Assembly: GCF_018130825.1 (NCBI RefSeq)
Contig: NZ_JAFCJS010000001.1
Coordinates: 1,426,001-1,490,000 of the forward strand
Length of the DNA stretch: 64,000 nucleotides
Direction: 5' to 3'
Origin: Bradyrhizobium liaoningense
GTDB lineage: Bacteria > Pseudomonadota > Alphaproteobacteria > Rhizobiales > Xanthobacteraceae
Below the pieces are notes generated by a model. The model did not search any database. It saw nothing but the letters and a program-made list of their open reading frames with translations, and was not told where the DNA came from. Both the position numbers and the translations under genes were made by a program. This document shows, piece by piece, positions 54,380 to 62,518 of this stretch (positions are counted from its first letter, which is position 1; each line of letters opens with the position of its first letter).

Positions 54380-54841
54380 TCAGGCAGCCGTCTTCTGCTC
54401 GATCTGCGAGGCGCGAGAGGCGACGCTCCCGATCTGTATCCGGCGCGGCTTCATGGCTTCCGGCACCTCGCGGACGAGATCGACGATTAGCAGTCCGTCG
54501 CGGAAGGAGGCCTCTCTTACCTGGACATAGTCGGCCAGGTTGAACACGCGCCGGAACGGGCGCGCGGCGATGCCCTGATAGAGGTACTCGCTCGTCGCCT
54601 TCTCGGGCTTCCGGCCCTCGATGGTGAGCGCGTTCTGCTCGGCCGTCACGGTGATGTCGTCGGCGCCGAAGCCGGCGATGGCGAGCGAGATCCGGTAGTG
54701 GTCCTCGCCGGAGCGTTCGATGTTGTAGGGGGGATAGTTGTCCTCGGTCGCCTGGCGGAGCGCGCTCTCGACGAGGCCGGCCAGGTGGTCGAAGCCGATG
54801 GTGGAGCGCCACAGGGGCGCGAAGTCAAACGTGGTCCTCAT
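54380..54841 (-). CDS. Small heat-shock protein, Hsp20 family (IbpA-like)
   Basis: The 153-residue protein has the N-terminal MRTTFDFAPLWRSTIGFDHL and YNIERSGEDHYRISLAIAGF typical of IbpA/HspA-type sHsps, with the crystallin end FRDGLLIVDLVREVPE. The start at 54841 is fixed by GGAGGACTTGGTT. The 5' leader of about 130 nt looks like a ROSE thermosensor. It should form hetero-oligomers or work alongside the hsp20 downstream. Confidence 0.93.
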   Translation of the reverse strand: MRTTFDFAPLWRSTIGFDHLAGLVESALRQATEDNYPPYNIERSGEDHYRISLAIAGFGADDITVTAEQNALTIEGRKPEKATSEYLYQGIAARPFRRVFNLADYVQVREASFRDGLLIVDLVREVPEAMKPRRIQIGSVASRASQIEQKTAA

Positions 54842-54972
54842 AACCAAGTCCTCCAAAGAGCAAGATGGATACGAAGGAGCGCAGGAGAGGGTTTTTCGGA
54901 CAGGTCCGAAGACACCGATCCGGCGCCCGTGCCGGACCCGTTGAAGGCGTCCGGCACACCGCTCTCGCGGCG
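54842..54972 (-). ncRNA. Putative ROSE-type RNA thermosensor in the hsp20 leader
   Basis: The leader ends in CATCTTGCTCTTTGGAGGACTT, where TTGCT-N-GGAGGA is the hallmark pairing that hides the Shine-Dalgarno in ROSE elements. Upstream hairpins are clear: TTCGGAC-CT-GTCCGAA (54897-54912) and CCGGACGCC...GGGTCCGG further 5'. At low temperature the site would be closed and at heat-shock temperature open. ROSE elements are known from Bradyrhizobium hsp operons. Confidence 0.72.
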
Positions 54973-54979
54973 AAAAATG

Positions 54980-55007
54980 ACGTAGAAAAACGAAAGGCTG
55001 TTTCAAG
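54980..55007 (-). promoter_or_regulatory. Putative RpoH heat-shock promoter of the hsp20 genes
   Basis: On the minus strand CTTGAAA (55001-55007) is followed after about 15 bp by CTACGT (54980-54985), close to the alphaproteobacterial sigma-32 consensus CTTG...CYTAT-T. It would start transcription about 130 nt ahead of the hsp20 start, consistent with the ROSE leader length. Confidence 0.5.
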
Positions 55008-55102
55008 AGGGCGATCGCAAAAAATTTTGCAGCGAGCCCGGCGCCGCTCGGCGCGCCCTGCGCGGCTTTTTTCGAAGGATCGCAGATGCGGCGAGAGACG
55101 TC

Positions 55103-55130
55103 TTGACAGCCAGTCGCGTCAGAATATTTT
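55103..55130 (+). promoter_or_regulatory. Putative promoter of the 74-residue gene
   Basis: TTGACA (55103-55108; CTTGAC overlaps an RpoH-like -35) is followed after 16 bp by TATTTT. It lies about 75 bp upstream of ATG 55203. It may respond to heat like the divergent hsp20 genes. Confidence 0.4.
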
Positions 55131-55202
55131 TGCGCCGGGAAATCTCTTTCCCGGCTTTCTCAACGTCGAAAAGGACTGTGACGACCGTCAGGAGAGACGA
55201 CG

Positions 55203-55427
55203 ATGCTCGACGAAGATCTGGCCCGCATCCGTGCGCACCGCAACAACATCCACCGCTATCGACGGCTGCTTCGGACGAAGCTGTCGGAGCTGGAACGTCA
55301 GTTCATCGAACGACGCCTTGCCGAGGAGCAGACCGCGCTAGATGCTCTGGCCGCCGACACCTTCCCCGTCGCTTTCGCGCTTGCGAAAGGCCAGCCGGAT
55401 TCGGCAAGGATCGGAGCCGAACCATGA
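55203..55427 (+). CDS. Small basic hypothetical protein, 74 residues
   Basis: It is a helical, charged protein: LDEDLARIRAHRNNIHRYRRLL and LERQFIERRLAEEQTALDAL. The pattern recurs as a short conserved protein in Bradyrhizobium-like genomes. AGGAGAGACGACG precedes ATG 55203. It is divergent from the hsp20 pair. No function known. Confidence 0.72.
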   Translation: MLDEDLARIRAHRNNIHRYRRLLRTKLSELERQFIERRLAEEQTALDALAADTFPVAFALAKGQPDSARIGAEP

Positions 55428-55829
55428 GCGACGTCCGTGACCTCCTCATAGGCGGCGCGAGAAGCGCCCACGCAGCGGCGACGGTCGGTACCGCATTCAT
55501 TCGAAGAACCGGCGATGGATCGTGCACGAACGGCGGCCTTTGGCGGACTGGAGCACAACGTTCCGGGTTAGGCTGCTCTCCGATAAGAAAGCAGGGCCTC
55601 CGAAATAGTGGGTTTCGCGATGTAGCGGACCAGTGACTCGAACCCCCGACGTTTCCGATATCGATCTGCGCCAATCCGACGCGCTCTTGCAGTTGGATGT
55701 TTCGCTGTAAGCCATTGATCTCAAATGATTGGATTTTGGCTCGGTTGGAAAAATTCTCTCGAAAAATCAGCGGCATGGCGAGAGGTGCCACTGGCGATCC
55801 CCCGGTTCTCGCTTGCGGCCTGCCGCCAT
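55428..55829. other. Stretch without a supported gene
   Basis: A short + frame from ATG 55424 (MSDVRDLLIGGARSAHAAA) has no ribosome-binding site and loses protein-like character after about 30 codons. It may be a fragment. Nothing else recognisable. Confidence 0.3.
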
Positions 55830-56440
55830 CTACTGCATTGGCTGCACGCGATGCATGGAGAAGTAAACCAAGACGGCGCCAAAGAGATTCAGGGCCGCGG
55901 AGAAATAGAAGTCCCATGCCAGGCCTAGACCGTCGGCAACTGCGGCGGAGGCCAGCCGGCCAATCAGATTGCTGGCAACGTTGCCGGTGATGGAGGCGGC
56001 AAACGCGCGCCGTCCGCGTCCGTAGCGCTGCACTGCTCACCAAGATACGCAAGCGTCAGGGTAAATGCACAGGCCCTGCGCGACGCGCAGTATCGTGAAG
56101 AACGCTGATATTAGGCGCGGTTGCGAGCAGACTTGTGGGGATTGCGAGGAGCGTCAGGCCGAGAAGGATACCGCCCCTTCGGTCGATATGCGGGCTGAAG
56201 AAACCGACAACGAGACCTGCGATTGCCATGCCAAATGTGCTGGCATTGACGGCAAATCCCATTGCCGCCAGTCACTCCGTAGTGGCGCGTCAGGGAAGGG
56301 AGGATCGCTTAAGTTGCGAACATGTCGACGACGGTCAGGAATGCCGTCAGTCCGATCACAAGCGAGCGAAGCACGACGCCTCGAGAATGTTCGTGGAGTT
56401 CCATCGCAACGGACTTCATGCGGGCGGACATTTCGGTCAT
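55830..56440 (-). pseudogene. Degenerate MFS transporter
   Basis: It starts at ATG 56440 after GGAGGTCGTGCA with LRSLVIGLTAFLTVVDMFAT and hits a stop at 56309. It then continues in other frames with MGFAVNASTFGMAIAGLVVGFF and HIDRRGGILLGLTLLAIPTSLLA (56262-56056), and finally TGNVASNLIGRLASAAVADG and LNLFGAVLVYFSMH (to 55830). At least two frame breaks and internal losses leave about half of the usual 400 residues. Confidence 0.82.
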
Positions 56441-56635
56441 TGCACGACCTCCTAGGCTCGAAGGGAGGATGTGACGCCCGGCGTGCCCGGCGGCACCGGG
56501 GATCCCGGGTCGTTACATCCGGCAACGAGGGCTGGGGCTGGGAGCGCTCGTTACATGTTGTGGTCGTACGGATCCTTGCGAACGTCGCTGACATAGAGGT
56601 GACGGTTTCCTTGCCGAGATTCCGCAGGATGCGCG

Positions 56636-56797
56636 TCAAATGCGTCTTCGTCGGTGCTCTGTGTCCTCAGCCAGCTTGGTCCAGTCAGCGGCCAGCCTCA
56701 GCCATGCCTCCTTGTCGAGGGGGGCGACCGTCTTGTCCGCCTGTTGGCGGCACTCCTCGGCTTCCTTACGGAATCGTTCTACAACGTTCTCGGTCAT
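56636..56797 (-). CDS. Small helical protein, 53 residues
   Basis: It reads TENVVERFRKEAEECRQQA and PLDKEAWLRLAADWTKLAED with a basic RRRRI end. This is a frequent short protein type in Bradyrhizobium, often duplicated, with no known function. ATG 56797 is used; ATG 56803 adds two residues. It lies 38 bp downstream of the 65-residue gene, likely in one transcript under leader element copy 1. Confidence 0.7.
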   Translation of the reverse strand: MTENVVERFRKEAEECRQQADKTVAPLDKEAWLRLAADWTKLAEDTEHRRRRI

Positions 56798-56835
56798 GGT
56801 CATCGAGACAATGCGGCGAGGGGTGATTCAGGGGG

Positions 56836-57033
56836 TTATCTCAGAGGCTGTAATCCTGGTGATCGCAGCCACTCGTTGATATGCAAAGCATTCTCGATTT
56901 GCCGCGACCTCCGGATTATGCGCTCGCGCTCGACGCCGGGCGGCGTGCCCTGAGCTTTCATGCGGAGGCGAACGGCCTCTCGAGCGAGCCGTTGTTCGAG
57001 TGAGGGTGTCTGCGCGAGATAACGCTCTGTCAC
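56836..57033 (-). CDS. Small protein of the SPGLQP family, copy 1 (65 residues)
   Basis: It reads LEQRLAREAVRLRMKAQGTPPGVERERIIRRSR (over about 33 residues), then a closing HINEWLRSPGLQPLR. It is a paralogue of the protein at 61489-61689 and of fragments at 58612 and 61060. GTG 57033 follows GGGAGC at 6 bp. That site can pair with GCTCCC of the upstream leader element. Function unknown; the family looks like a helical adaptor-sized protein. Confidence 0.75.
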   Translation of the reverse strand: MTERYLAQTPSLEQRLAREAVRLRMKAQGTPPGVERERIIRRSRQIENALHINEWLRSPGLQPLR

Positions 57034-57054
57034 GGAGCTGCTCCCTGTTCGAGT

Positions 57055-57120
57055 GCGGCGGGAGCGCAACCGGCGTTCTCATCACCGAAAGAAGCCACGG
57101 GCCGAGCGGTGATGGATGCA
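57055..57120 (-). ncRNA. Repeated structured leader element, copy 1
   Basis: On the minus strand a hairpin has stem CATCACCG...CGGTGATG, followed by AACGCCGGTTGCGCTCCCGCC. GCTCCC is complementary to the GGGAGC ribosome-binding site of the 65-residue gene. It is one of five related elements in 57-63.3 kb. Confidence 0.65.
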
Positions 57121-57257
57121 GTGGATTCCCTTTGTGACCAGGAGTCTAGCCAATTCGGTTCCGTAGCGCGGCGCTGGACGTTGGCGATTCGCTTGGTTCC
57201 GGGGAACTAATCCTCTGGCTCTAACTTGGGTCAAGAACGGGGACGGTTTCGTTCGCA

Positions 57258-57441
57258 ATGGAGCGAACGATGGACTCTTTGAGCAGCGATAAGCTGCCGC
57301 CACTACCATCTCGGGAAGACCGCCGCTGCCCTCGCTGCAGCGCCCCGTCCCAGTGGCTTGCCACGCTACTAGACACCCTTAATGGAAAGACGGTCCGTAT
57401 ATTCGTGCGGCGAGTGCGGCGATGTCACTTGGGGCGACTAA
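57258..57441 (+). pseudogene. Small zinc-ribbon protein with frameshift
   Basis: The frame starts near ATG 57258 or 57270 and contains RRCPRCSAPSQWLATLLDTLNGKTVR. The partner CxxC (SYSCGECGDVTWGD) is found one frame over at about 57404-57441. Together they give a four-Cys ribbon of about 58 residues. A one-base indel near 57400 breaks it. A sequencing error cannot be excluded. Confidence 0.6.
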
Positions 57442-57614
57442 GCACGCCCCTATTGCGGCGATGAATTCGGCACGCCGGCGCGGCGGCTGATCGAGCCGAT
57501 CAGGACATTGCCGAAATAGATCAGCCATGTCTCGCGGCGGAGATCATCCTTGCTGCAGCGGCGGGTGAGGGACATGCCCACATCAAAGCGCTGGCGGGAC
57601 AACTCGCCAAATTG

Positions 57615-57826
57615 TCAATCGCTTGGGTCGCGCGTCGTGGGTGTGGAAAAGCACATGAAAGAGGCTGCCAACTGATGCGCATCAACGCCTCGCCTATGTT
57701 CCTTCTCGTGAGAGTCGAGCATTTCGAGCTGACTTGCCAAGCCGTTTAGGCTCCGCGCGATGCTCTTAAGCAGAGGAGCTTTTTTGGTGGAAACTCTGCA
57801 TCCTTCGCTTGTGCTTTGTACTCCAT
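57615..57826 (-). pseudogene. Small helical protein with -1 frameshift at an A6 run
   Basis: ATG 57826 (GAGG 6 bp upstream) starts MEYKAQAKDAEFPPKK in one frame, which stops 10 codons later. The continuing frame, KAPLLKSIARSLNGLASQLEML to TAA/TGA 57615, is joined at A-AAA-AAG (T6 at 57780-57785 on the + strand). That heptamer is a classic -1 slippery site in the correct phase. A GCTCC/GGAGC stem follows at once. Either a simple mutation or programmed frameshifting could explain it; I lean to mutation. Confidence 0.5.
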
Positions 57827-57842
57827 GGCAGCCTCGCGGCAC

Positions 57843-58025
57843 TCAGATGCATTCATCATGCTCGGAGTCCCTCGACAACTCTGGAAGATGGAGCGCTGCC
57901 TTTTCGGCCACCAAATCTGCTAGCAATCGAACCGCCGCTGTTTCGTTCTGGCGGTCGGTGACGCGGGACTTAAGGCGCCGGTAACGAGCGTTCTGATTAT
58001 CGACCTCAATGCATCGTTCGCACAT
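57843..58025 (-). CDS. Small protein with N-terminal CxxC, 60 residues
   Basis: It starts MCERCIEVDNQNARYRRL, continues as a helix (NETAAVRLLADLVAEKAALHL) and ends acidic. Similar short proteins are common in Bradyrhizobium genomes. GCGGTGAGCC precedes ATG 58025. Leader element copy 2 lies just upstream. Confidence 0.7.
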   Translation of the reverse strand: MCERCIEVDNQNARYRRLKSRVTDRQNETAAVRLLADLVAEKAALHLPELSRDSEHDECI

Positions 58026-58043
58026 GGCTCACCGCTCTAAAGG

Positions 58044-58110
58044 TCAGGCAGGAGTATGAAGTGCTCTCAGTCACCGATAATCGCCGAGGGCCGGTCGATG
58101 ATGAACCGAA
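58044..58110 (-). ncRNA. Repeated structured leader element, copy 2
   Basis: On the minus strand TCATCG...CGGTGA form the stem around CCGGCCCTCGGCGATTAT, followed by a variant of the downstream arm (ACTCCTGCC). It lies about 20-85 nt ahead of the 60-residue gene. Confidence 0.55.
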
Positions 58111-58217
58111 CCTTATCACCGTAATACGGTTTCCCGACAGAGCGAACCAGGACACTGCCAAACTCAACTTAGGACGGTTGCGAACTACTGCCGAAGGCGC
58201 TGCCGACTGAGACGGCC

Positions 58218-58394
58218 TTACTGGCCCTCTGAAGGCGGCTTGGTACTGCGGCGCAACAGAATGGATGGATTGAACTCCGCCAAAACCTTCTTCGCCAATT
58301 TGAAGACCTCCCGGGCGCGCTCTACCAGCCCGCGATCATATTCGCTCGAACGAGAAATCTGGAATCGGCGCACCGGGCGGGGATTCTTGGGCAT
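58218..58394 (-). CDS. Small basic protein, 58 residues
   Basis: It reads PKNPRPVRRFQISRSSEYD, then GLVERAREVFKLAKKVLAEF and LLRRSTKPPSEGQ: a basic N-terminus and one amphipathic helix. No family recognised and the ribosome-binding site is weak, but composition and position are consistent with a real short gene. Confidence 0.5.
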   Translation of the reverse strand: MPKNPRPVRRFQISRSSEYDRGLVERAREVFKLAKKVLAEFNPSILLRRSTKPPSEGQ

Positions 58395-58611
58395 GGGTGT
58401 TAAGCCGTCACCGACTTAGAAACGCAAACGCTTACTCAGGCACCAGTATCGCGCGGCGAAAGGCAAAGCTGGCTTCCAGCGGGTCTCACTTTTCGGAGAT
58501 GGAAAACGTCATTCACTCGCCGCAGGCCAAAAGGAGACGGGAACTTTGCGGCCCTCTCGTGCTTTTTGAATCCGTTTTTCGGGGCAGGATCGTCAGTTGG
58601 AGAGAGGAGCC

Positions 58612-58811
58612 ATGCAGCGACGACGCCGGTTTAAGCAGATTTATTCGCTTGAAGATCGCCTTGCCGAGGAAGCCAGAGAGCTACGCCAACGGGCCAAGCA
58701 ACTCCCCCGGGTCGCGAGCGAGAGGCATTGCTAAGGAAAGCGCAAAACGATGAGAACGCCGCTCATTTGACGGAGTGGCTCGTCTCCGCTGGCATTCGGA
58801 CTCCGCAATGA
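58612..58811 (+). pseudogene. SPGLQP-family small protein, frameshifted copy
   Basis: It starts at ATG 58612 after GAGAGAGGAGCC: SLEDRLAEEARELRQRAKQLP. Loss of one C in a C run at about 58709 shifts the frame. The rest, PGREREALLRKAQNDENAAHL and TEWLVSAGIRTPQ, follows one frame over and ends at TGA 58809-58811, overlapping the next start. It is the only + strand copy of the family here. Confidence 0.65.
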
Positions 58812-59017
58812 GCCAAAAGCAGCCTTTGATTGTCATCAACGTATCGAACCCGGCCGCGTTCTCGGGGCAAAGCAGCATCATCGTGCTCGAATACACAGAT
58901 GAGGATGCCGCTATGAAGGTGGCTAGAAAAATCGCTCTAGAGACTGGGCGCAGCGTTACAGTGCGCGGTGGCGACAACGGCGTGATTGAGACGATACCGG
59001 CTGCCATGACCCATTGA
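58808..59017 (+). CDS. Small conserved-looking protein, 69 residues
   Basis: It reads SQKQPLIVINVSNPAAFSGQ, SIIVLEYTDEDAAMKVARKI and GRSVTVRGGDNGVIETIPA. A beta-alpha-beta arrangement seems likely. The ATG at 58808 overlaps the stop of the broken SPGLQP copy (ATGA). A strong terminator follows 11 bp after its stop. Function unknown. Confidence 0.7.
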   Translation: MSQKQPLIVINVSNPAAFSGQSSIIVLEYTDEDAAMKVARKIALETGRSVTVRGGDNGVIETIPAAMTH

Positions 59018-59028
59018 ACTCGGTGAGT

Positions 59029-59053
59029 AGAGGCCGCCTCATTGGCGGCCTCT
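59029..59053 (+). terminator. Strong Rho-independent terminator
   Basis: Perfect 10-bp arms AGAGGCCGCC and GGCGGCCTCT with loop TCATT, followed by TTCATTT. It ends the 58.6-59.0 kb transcript. Confidence 0.85.
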
Positions 59054-59511
59054 TTCATTTGCGATTGCGATAGTCCCAGACACGATTGCTCGAACTGAGT
59101 AGGCGGATGACGAAAAATGTCGTTTTCGGTTGGCAGTCGGCGATAGCTCTTGAACTGCCGGATTTTGAACCTCTTTGAAATCCACTAGTTACTCTTTGGC
59201 ATGGAATTGAAGCGCGGCCGCTTACGATGTTGACTTAATCGATGCTCCCTGACCTGACCGGCGGGCTGCCGTGCCAGCTTCGAACAGCGTCGGCGTGCCC
59301 GCAAGGCAGGTTGGGGTTGCGAACACGTCAAGGCGGCCGCGGGCACTTCCGGAAGGACACGGTCTGCGTTTTGCACCAGCGTGATGCCGCCGGATTTGAG
59401 CAACGCTAGGCGGGCCGCCCCTTTCTCAGCGTTCCGGGTGAGGACGGGGTCGTCCTGATCGCCGGATCGACCGGCGCTGCATTAGTGCTGTTCGCCCTTC
59501 CAACCGTTACG
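59054..59511. other. Stretch without a supported gene
   Basis: Only Arg/Pro-rich overlapping frames are present. It is probably flanking debris of the IS110 remnant at 59.5-60.5 kb. No hairpin or repeat stands out. Confidence 0.35.
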
Positions 59512-60547
59512 TCACACCCGAATCCGGCTGCGATCGCGTTTACGCCGTGAGAGCGGCGGGTTCCTTGTAGCGTTGGTTCCTTTGCCATCCTGGCGAGCTT
59601 GTTGGCGAGCGCGATCGCGGCAACCTTGGTGGGAGCGCGCTAACAACGCTGTGAGCCAGGGCCGATGCGGCGCGCCATGGATCTTGGCATACCGGATCAC
59701 GGCGAGTGCGCCTGCCGTGAACAGGCTGCGTAAGTAGCGATCGCCTTGCTTACTGATACCACCAAGCTTGCCCCCACTGGAGTTCTGCTTCGGCACGAGC
59801 CCGACCCAGGCCGAGAAGTCCCGCCCCGATCGGAAGGCATTGGCATCGGCAACGCTCCGACTAGCGCCGTTGCCAGCGCTGGAGCGACGCCGGGGATCGC
59901 ATCCAGTCGCTTGCTCGTCGCGTTCGATCGATGCCAGGCGACAACGCGCCTGTCGAACTCAGGATCTGAGCCTTCAATGCCCGCAATTGACTGCCGAGAG
60001 CCGCAAGACACGCACGGGCCACCTCCGGGAGTCGGTGTTCAGCTGGATCGGCGACGACTTCCAACAGCTGTTCGACACCCCGGCGCCCGACGGGTGCGAC
60101 GATCCCGAACTCCGCTAGATAAGCGCGGATTGAATTGATGACGGCAGTCTGCTGGCGAATGAAGAGATGGCGCACGCGATGAAGCATCAGACAGCTCTGT
60201 TGCTCGATCGTCTTGATCGGCATGATCCGCATGTTGGGCCTCGTGACCGCCTCGCAAATCGCCTCCGCGTCGGTGCTGTCGTTCTTCTGCCGCTTGACGT
60301 ACGGCTTCACATAGGCTGGAGGCATCAATCGCACCGTATGCCCCAATGCCTGCTACTCACGGGACCGATAATGGGATAACGCGCAAGCCTCGATCCCCAC
60401 TAAGCACGGCGGCAACTTCTCAAAGAAGGACAGCACGAAACGGCGCTTGAGCTGACGGTGTATGACCACTTGGCCGGCCGCATCGACGCCATGCACTTGA
60501 AAGACCGACTTCGCGATATCCAGACCGACCGTCGAAATTGACTGCAT
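59512..60547 (-). mobile_element. Degenerate IS110-family transposase gene
   Basis: The N-terminal DEDD domain is visible at 60547-60353 (VGLDIAKSVFQVHGVDAAGQ) and 60346 on (KNDSTDAEAICEAVTRPNMR, RHLFIRQQTAVINSIRAYLAE). The C-terminal transposase_20 part follows in other frames (RLDAIPGVAPALATALVGAL; DFSAWVGLVPKQNSSGGKLG; GDRYLRSLFTAGALAVIR). At least three frame breaks (about 60350, 60000, 59790) inactivate it. IS110 elements lack terminal inverted repeats, so exact ends cannot be set. Confidence 0.88.
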
Positions 60548-60677
60548 AGGCTGCTCCTCCGAATCGTGGGAGCCTCAAGAACGGCGCCCATACCTTGGCA
60601 CTCTCGCGTCGGTGGAGGGGCCGTCCACAGCATCAAAAGCGGAAGTCAGCGTTGAGAGACCGTTAACTGAGGCCGCC

Positions 60678-60836
60678 TTACTCGTCCCATATCAGCTTGT
60701 GGCACTCTTGGCAGCGATAGACGTAAGTCACGGTGCCTTTGGCCGTGTTGGGGAGCATCAGGTAAAGTCGTGGAACCCCATCGCAGAGAGGACAATGGCT
60801 TGGCGGTTCCCGCGGTGGCTGTTGTATCGGAACCAT
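60678..60836 (-). CDS. Small zinc-ribbon protein, 52 residues
   Basis: Two CxxC pairs, HCPLC and RCQEC, are separated by a short strand region (VPRLYLMLPNTAKGTVTYVY) and followed by HKLIWDE. It likely binds one zinc. ATG 60836 is favoured because GGAGCGGG lies 6 bp upstream; ATG 60848 adds four residues. CGCTCC of leader element copy 3 is complementary to that GGAGCG. Confidence 0.7.
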   Translation of the reverse strand: MVPIQQPPREPPSHCPLCDGVPRLYLMLPNTAKGTVTYVYRCQECHKLIWDE

Positions 60837-60850
60837 GACCCGCTCCATTT

Positions 60851-60920
60851 TGAAGGCGGGAGCGCGCGTCTCTCTCAGCCACCGACGCCTCGGCGATCTC
60901 GGCCGGTGATGCGGATGTAA
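60851..60920 (-). ncRNA. Repeated structured leader element, copy 3
   Basis: On the minus strand CATCACCG and CGGTGGCTG form the stem (with G-U wobble), followed by GCGCGCTCCCGCC. The CGCTCC there can pair with the GGAGCG ribosome-binding site of the zinc-ribbon gene. Confidence 0.58.
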
Positions 60921-60976
60921 CCGGGATGATGTTGGTTGGTTGCTAAGCCAGGTTCACGTGGAGGCGAGAAGCGGCC

Positions 60977-61063
60977 TTAGAGCATCAGTATCAGCCAGAC
61001 GATTAGGCCGGTGTTGACGGCGCCTATGGTGACAATGCCCGCTTGAATAAGTCGCTCGGTCAC
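60977..61063 (-). CDS. Very small single-pass membrane protein, 28 residues
   Basis: A GTG start at 61063 after GAGGGG encodes a short polar start (TERLI) and one membrane helix (GIVTIGAVNTGLIVWLILML). The start overlaps the stop of the broken SPGLQP copy upstream, suggesting coupling. CCCTC-N6-GAGGG forms a hairpin over the ribosome-binding site. Function unknown. Confidence 0.5.
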   Translation of the reverse strand: MTERLIQAGIVTIGAVNTGLIVWLILML

Positions 61064-61260
61064 GATGTCCCCTCGCGATTGAGGGAGGAGCATGGGCTCA
61101 ATCTGAACCGGCGTCTATGCAGGCTGCGCCAGAACTTCGGCGTCTGCAATCCGGGCGATCTCAGCCATTCGCTCATGTGCGATCCGGTGTCAGCCTGTCT
61201 GGCTTTTCGGAGGAGGGTTTCGCGCTCAGGGCCGTGCGGGGGCTGTCCACTAAAGAGCGA
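61060..61260 (-). pseudogene. SPGLQP-family small protein, truncated copy
   Basis: The minus frame reads GPERETLLRKARQADTGSHM and SEWLRSPGLQTPKFW, then a tail to TGA at 61060. The N-terminal half with the LEQRLA-type helix is missing and no start codon is evident. Confidence 0.6.
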
Positions 61261-61351
61261 TAAAGCTAGAGATGACGGACTTCGCCGGGAAAGTTACATG
61301 AAAATCAGTATCGGACGCTGGACGTCGCACTCAATGCTTTTCCATCTCACG

Positions 61352-61390
61352 CAAAAACGCCGCCCGCTTAAACGAAGCGCAGGCGGCGGC
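61352..61390 (-). terminator. Terminator downstream of the second SPGLQP gene
   Basis: On the minus strand CGCCGCC...GGCGGCG arms (61382-61388 and 61358-61364) enclose TGCGCTTCGTTTAAGCG, followed by GTTTTTG. It ends the transcript of the gene at 61489-61689. Confidence 0.6.
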
Positions 61391-61488
61391 TTACCAGCCC
61401 CGGGAGGGAGAGAGTAAAATCCCGATAAAGCTTAGTCTCGGCGTGGCATGCGGGAGTTCATCAGGGAGGGCAAGAACTCCGCCCAAAT

Positions 61489-61689
61489 CTAAGATGGCGG
61501 CTGCAGTCCCGGCGAGGTCAACCATTTGTTGATCTCTCCAGCAATATCGATCTGCCTGGCTTTTCGCAAAAGTTCCGTACGCCGGACGCCCAGGGGCATT
61601 CCCTTGGCCTGTAAGCGCAGACTGTTTGCCTCTTGCGCAAGGCGATACTCGAATGTCGATAAGTGTGCTGGGGATCGTCGAGCCGACAT
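61489..61689 (-). CDS. Small protein of the SPGLQP family, copy 2 (66 residues)
   Basis: It reads STFEYRLAQEANSLRLQAKG, PLGVRRTELLRKARQIDIAG and EINKWLTSPGLQPPS, clearly paralogous to the protein at 56836-57033. GCGGAGC lies upstream of ATG 61689 and is complementary to GCTCC(C)GC of leader element copy 4. Confidence 0.75.
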   Translation of the reverse strand: MSARRSPAHLSTFEYRLAQEANSLRLQAKGMPLGVRRTELLRKARQIDIAGEINKWLTSPGLQPPS

Positions 61690-61699
61690 GCTTATGCTC

Positions 61700-61780
61700 C
61701 GCTGCGGGTTGAGCGGGAGCGCAACTTGCGTTCACACCACCGATAGATGCTGAGGGCCGCTCGGTGGTGTGGGGACAATG
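61700..61780 (-). ncRNA. Repeated structured leader element, copy 4
   Basis: On the minus strand CACCACCG...CGGTGGTG close the hairpin, followed by AACGCAAGTTGCGCTCCCGCT. Compared with copy 1 (CATCACCG...CGGTGATG) both sides of one stem pair have changed together, which is good evidence for an RNA structure. Confidence 0.68.
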
Positions 61781-62003
61781 CGCCTTTATCGAGAAGATAG
61801 CGAGCACATTGTTTCGGTCCCTGTGAGAAACTATCTGTGAGTTTCTGAGCGTAGTCGCTGGCTGACTGGTCAGCAATGCGAGCTTGCCGCGACGCTCCGG
61901 GAGTTTTTCGCCCCGGCGAAGACCCTTGCAAACACATGCATCGATGCCGCATTGGCATCGAGAAGCAACATGTTGAGAGACCAAATTCAGATAAAGGTAG
62001 ACT

Positions 62004-62198
62004 CTAAACCGAGCGCGCTTGTTGGTGCTGCTGATCTTTAAGCGATTGGTTGATTGCACGCTGAGCCGCGCTGATAGCCTCTGCTCGGTTTAAGGCGATT
62101 CCCGTTCTTGGAGACCGACCATCTCGCTCGAACGACCATTTCCAGCCCGGCGGATTGATCGTCTGGACGACCGTGTATTCAATACCCTGATGTTCCAT
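62004..62198 (-). CDS. Small hypothetical protein, 64 residues
   Basis: It reads IEYTVVQTINPPGWKWSFER, PRTGIALNRAEAISAAQRAI and NQSLKDQQHQ. The central strand-helix pattern is a common short rhizobial protein type, perhaps DUF-class. No ribosome-binding site is visible. Function unknown. Confidence 0.65.
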   Translation of the reverse strand: MEHQGIEYTVVQTINPPGWKWSFERDGRSPRTGIALNRAEAISAAQRAINQSLKDQQHQQARSV

Positions 62199-62518
62199 GA
62201 CTTATCATAGCTTTGTGTCGAACCACCCCGTACACAGCGACGGACCCCAATTATTCGACATCACTAGACCTCTTCCCTGAACGATCGACGCGCACCGCTC
62301 TGAATTCTGTAGGCCCGTCAAGCAGGCGCTGCTTGCGCGTCTCGCGCTGCTCGGAATCCGCGGAACTGTCCGCCCTATCGTCCAATACCGCGCCGGCTAA
62401 ACGAAGGGCTCGCCTTCTTTGGCGGAGCACTCGCGATCTTCATCATCTTCTTTCGTCATTCGACTGGCCTGTGAATGGGAGCGCACCTCATCGGACACGC
62501 CCGCTCGGTCGGCGAAGT
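62199..62518. other. Stretch without a supported gene
   Basis: Frames here are short and Arg/Ser-rich. No hairpin, repeat or domain was recognised. Confidence 0.35.
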
